A DNA stretch of 8,115 nucleotides from Actinomycetota bacterium. GTDB lineage: Bacteria; Actinomycetota; Acidimicrobiia; Acidimicrobiales; UBA8592. The notes beneath the pieces are model-generated. The model worked only from the letters and a program-made list of their open reading frames with translations, was not told the DNA's origin and did no database searches. The translations under genes were made by a program, and so were the position numbers. The stretch is taken from positions 2,271 to 10,385 of the forward strand of contig PATO01000006.1 of the NCBI GenBank assembly GCA_002712415.1, written 5' to 3'. Shown piece by piece: positions 6,150 through 8,115 of the stretch; the stretch's first letter is position 1, and the number at the start of each line of letters is the position of its first letter.

Positions 6150-7066
6150 TAATCGAAACCAATCATTTCAGTTTCTGCAGTTAGGTGAATGCCAAATTTT
6201 GAATATACGGAGTCTGAAATGAGCTGCATTAAATCTTTGATGTCTTGGGCTTTCCCACCAACGTCAGCCTGAATAAAATTTGCATGTTTGGTAGATACTT
6301 CTGCGCTACCGACCCTCATTCCTTTACACCCTGAATCTTCGATAAGTCTTCCAGCTGATTTATATTTTGGATTTGTAAATACTGACCCTGCATTTTGGCC
6401 ACCAGGTTGATTCTCTAATCTCCAACGTACGATTTCTCTGATTAACTCGGAGGATTCTTCGGGGTTGCCATCTGACAGCTTTAGTACTGCACTAGTGACT
6501 AGCTGGTTTCTGGATATTGAGGATTGCCGGTATCCGAATAGAAGATCATTCGGCTTTAGGATCTCAGTAAGGTTGGTTTTCGTATCAAGCACATCAACTG
6601 ACTCAATGCTTGCCTTCATATCGGAACCGTGGCCGCCTGCATTCATTTTGACAGCACCTCCTATAGTTCCCGGAACTCCAACAGCCCATTCAAATCCGGA
6701 AAGCCCCTTCGAAGAAGTTGATCTCGCTACTACTGGGAGTTTTGCTGCTCCACCGACATATGCATATCCATCAATGATCTTAACTTGTTCGAACTCAGTA
6801 CCTAGCTTGATTATTAATCCTTGAAAGCCATTATCTGAAATTAAGAGATTGGAACCATTACCTATAATTGCTACTTCGATATCCTTCTGCCTGCTGATAT
6901 CCAAAGCATGCTCTAATTCTTTCTTGTTCTCTGCTTTGAGAAATAGAGAACATCTTCCAATGGTCCGATAAGTTGTTAGCAAACCTACTTCGTAGTCACA
7001 GATAGCCGCTTTGCGACGAAATTCTTGATTTATAAGCTGCGAAATTTCTATCCATTTATTGACCAT
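6149..7066 (-). CDS. murB: UDP-N-acetylenolpyruvoylglucosamine reductase MurB
   Basis: A 305-residue cytoplasmic FAD enzyme that uses NADPH to reduce UDP-GlcNAc-enolpyruvate to UDP-MurNAc, the substrate then used by MurC. The FAD-binding half shows IGNGSNLL (68-75) and VPGTIGGAVKMNAGG (131-145). The substrate half shows GYRQS (178-182), the catalytic serine in GSVFTNP (Ser228), GxLIEDSGCKGMRVGSAEVSTKHANF (from ~239), and the C-terminal glutamate of HLTAETEMIG (Glu298, equivalent to E. coli Glu325). Its length is close to that of type II MurB proteins, which lack the extra tyrosine loop of the E. coli form. The ATG overlaps the end of murC by 11 nt, and GGGAG lies 9 nt before it inside murC. 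ftsQ starts on its stop codon. The murC-murB-ftsQ-ftsZ order is common in Actinobacteria of the Acidimicrobiia type and in some Gram-positives. Confidence 0.97.
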   Translation of the reverse strand: MVNKWIEISQLINQEFRRKAAICDYEVGLLTTYRTIGRCSLFLKAENKKELEHALDISRQKDIEVAIIGNGSNLLISDNGFQGLIIKLGTEFEQVKIIDGYAYVGGAAKLPVVARSTSSKGLSGFEWAVGVPGTIGGAVKMNAGGHGSDMKASIESVDVLDTKTNLTEILKPNDLLFGYRQSSISRNQLVTSAVLKLSDGNPEESSELIREIVRWRLENQPGGQNAGSVFTNPKYKSAGRLIEDSGCKGMRVGSAEVSTKHANFIQADVGGKAQDIKDLMQLISDSVYSKFGIHLTAETEMIGFD

Positions 7067-8115
7067 CTTCTAATGCTCCCATTAGCTGGTCGACGATATT
7101 CGTAAGATCCCCTGCTCCTATAGTCAAACAAAGGTCTCCTTCAACAAGCAATTCCCGAAGAAACACAATTAGATCTTCTCGATGCTCGCAATATCTAACA
7201 TTCTTTTCAATTGCCTTCGACGCCACAGCATCCGCAATTAATTTTCCTGTGACTCCAGGTATAGCTTTCTCCCCTGCAGAATATATGCCGGTAATAACGA
7301 TTTCATCTGCATCTTGAAAGCAATCCGAAAAGGCAGAAGCTAAATCGCTTGTTCTGGTAAAACGATGAGGTTGGAATACAGCGACAATCCTGTTCCATTT
7401 ACCCGCTTTCGCCGCTTCCAATGCAGATTGCACTTCAGTTGGAAGATGAGCGTAGTCGTCGATAAAGGAAACCCCATTTATTTCACCTCTGTATTGAAAC
7501 CTTCTGGCTACTCCAGCGAATTGTGAGATTCCCTTTTTAATCTTCTCCATGCTGATCCCCAAATCAACTGCAACAGCAACTGCCACTGTTGCATTTAAAG
7601 CATTATGAAAACCAGGACTCGCTAGATCAAAGGAGCCTATGATTTTTCCCTCGTTCACTATGTCAAACGAAGATGAGAATCGTTTTCCTTTGTAGTTCTG
7701 GATTTGGTAAGCGCTGCTCGGCGCTTCTCCATACGTTCGAATATGCGGAAGGTCTTTTAGGTATTGAGTTTCAGGGGAATCTCCATATAAATACACCAGT
7801 TCTTTAGTTCTTGTTGCGAATTCCTTGAAAGCTTCCTTTAGCTTCAGATCATCTTTATAGTACGCCAGATGATCTGACTCTACACTTGTAATTATAGAAA
7901 TATCGGAATCTAGCTCTAAAAAGGAACCATCAGATTCATCGCCCTCAACAACAAGAAGATCTGAAGTTTTATTCCACAGAGCACCGCAGCCTATCTCATT
8001 TAAGTCGCCTCCGATTAGAAAAGAAGGTTCAGTACCTGCTGCAGATAAGAGTACTGACAAAATTGAGGATGTAGTTGTTTTACCGTGCGTCCCAGCAACC
8101 ACTATAGATTTTTTC
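7056..8115 (-). CDS. murC: UDP-N-acetylmuramate--L-alanine ligase MurC, N-terminus cut by window edge
   Basis: MurC adds L-alanine to UDP-MurNAc with ATP, the first step of the stem peptide, in the cytoplasm. The open frame continues without a start to the right edge (the last full codons give KKSIVVAGTHGKTTT), so the GTG at 8102 is an internal valine, not a start. About 352 codons are present; a full MurC is ~450-490 residues, so the N-terminal Rossmann-like UDP-binding domain (~100-120 residues) is missing. Counting from that valine, the ATP-binding P-loop GTHGKTTTS is at 4-12, EGDESDGSFLELD at 53-65, the HNALNA block at 166-171, FIDDYAHLPTEV at 213-224, QPHRFTRT at 244-251, and the C-terminal GAGD at 329-332. 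The usual DDYAHHPTE reads DDYAHLPTE. The central and C-terminal Mur ligase domains look intact. It overlaps murB by 11 nt. Confidence 0.97.
   Translation of the reverse strand, partial: KKSIVVAGTHGKTTTSSILSVLLSAAGTEPSFLIGGDLNEIGCGALWNKTSDLLVVEGDESDGSFLELDSDISIITSVESDHLAYYKDDLKLKEAFKEFATRTKELVYLYGDSPETQYLKDLPHIRTYGEAPSSAYQIQNYKGKRFSSSFDIVNEGKIIGSFDLASPGFHNALNATVAVAVAVDLGISMEKIKKGISQFAGVARRFQYRGEINGVSFIDDYAHLPTEVQSALEAAKAGKWNRIVAVFQPHRFTRTSDLASAFSDCFQDADEIVITGIYSAGEKAIPGVTGKLIADAVASKAIEKNVRYCEHREDLIVFLRELLVEGDLCLTIGAGDLTNIVDQLMGALEDGQ
7076..7080 (-). promoter_or_regulatory. Probable murB ribosome binding site inside murC
   Basis: GGGAG lies 9 nt before the murB ATG at 7066, within the last codons of murC. 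The spacing is a little long but usable, and it supports the 11-nt overlapping start. Confidence 0.5.

Noticed and set aside
6465..6824. 119-residue + strand open frame antisense to murB
   Set aside because: Fully inside murB, whose catalytic motifs are intact on the other strand; nothing recognisable in the translation.
7440..7465. MurC DDYAHLPTE in place of the usual DDYAHHPTE
   Set aside because: The second histidine position varies across Mur ligases, the rest of the active-site motifs are intact, and I cannot claim loss of function.
1..8115. tRNA, rRNA, riboswitch, CRISPR, insertion sequence or attachment site
   Set aside because: None seen: the non-coding gaps are 91 nt or less and contain no repeats, cloverleaf patterns or transposase-like frames.

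Overview
The window is an ordinary-looking piece of a bacterial chromosome that carries the downstream half of a division and cell wall (dcw) cluster. Sequence features point to an actinobacterium with unusually low GC (low to mid 40s % by eye). FtsZ has the actinobacterial N-terminus ([17 protein letters not shown]), the GEGGGTGTG tubulin signature and a [12 protein letters not shown] tail. SepF and a DivIVA/Wag31-like protein are present, no ftsA is seen next to ftsQ/ftsZ, and IleRS is of the long eukaryote-like type usual in Actinobacteria. AT-rich marine Acidimicrobiia are my best guess, but this rests on pattern recognition, not on a search.

Layout. From the left edge, the 3' two fifths or so of ileS runs on the + strand to 1283. 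Everything else is on the - strand and, in transcription order from the right edge, reads murC (5' end cut off) - murB - ftsQ - ftsZ - pgeF (yfiH) - yggS - sepF - divIVA. The last gene converges on ileS with only 4 bases between the two stop codons. The genes are packed tightly: murC/murB overlap by 11 nt, murB/ftsQ share TAATG, pgeF/yggS most likely share GTGA, and pgeF follows ftsZ by 17 nt. The longest non-coding stretch is the 91-nt ftsQ-ftsZ gap, followed by 48 nt before sepF and 42 nt before divIVA. Each of these three gaps holds a plausible promoter element. No gap exceeds 300 bases.

How the genes work together. MurC and MurB make the UDP-MurNAc-peptide precursor in the cytoplasm. FtsQ is the membrane scaffold of the divisome, FtsZ forms the division ring, and SepF tethers FtsZ to the membrane, doing the job of the missing FtsA/ZipA. 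DivIVA marks curved membrane or poles and directs growth or septation. PgeF and YggS are the housekeeping passengers that usually sit between ftsZ and sepF in Gram-positive bacteria: YggS handles pyridoxal phosphate, and PgeF clears a mis-made muropeptide precursor or acts on purine nucleosides. yggT (ylmG), normally between sepF and divIVA, is absent.

I found no mobile element, CRISPR array, RNA gene or unknown system. The points worth a second look are regulatory (a possible leaderless divIVA promoter on a perfect palindrome, and small hairpins around the ftsZ and sepF ribosome binding sites) and architectural (missing yggT, an ileS that faces the cluster, a very acidic DivIVA tail, a short FtsZ linker and a divergent PgeF).
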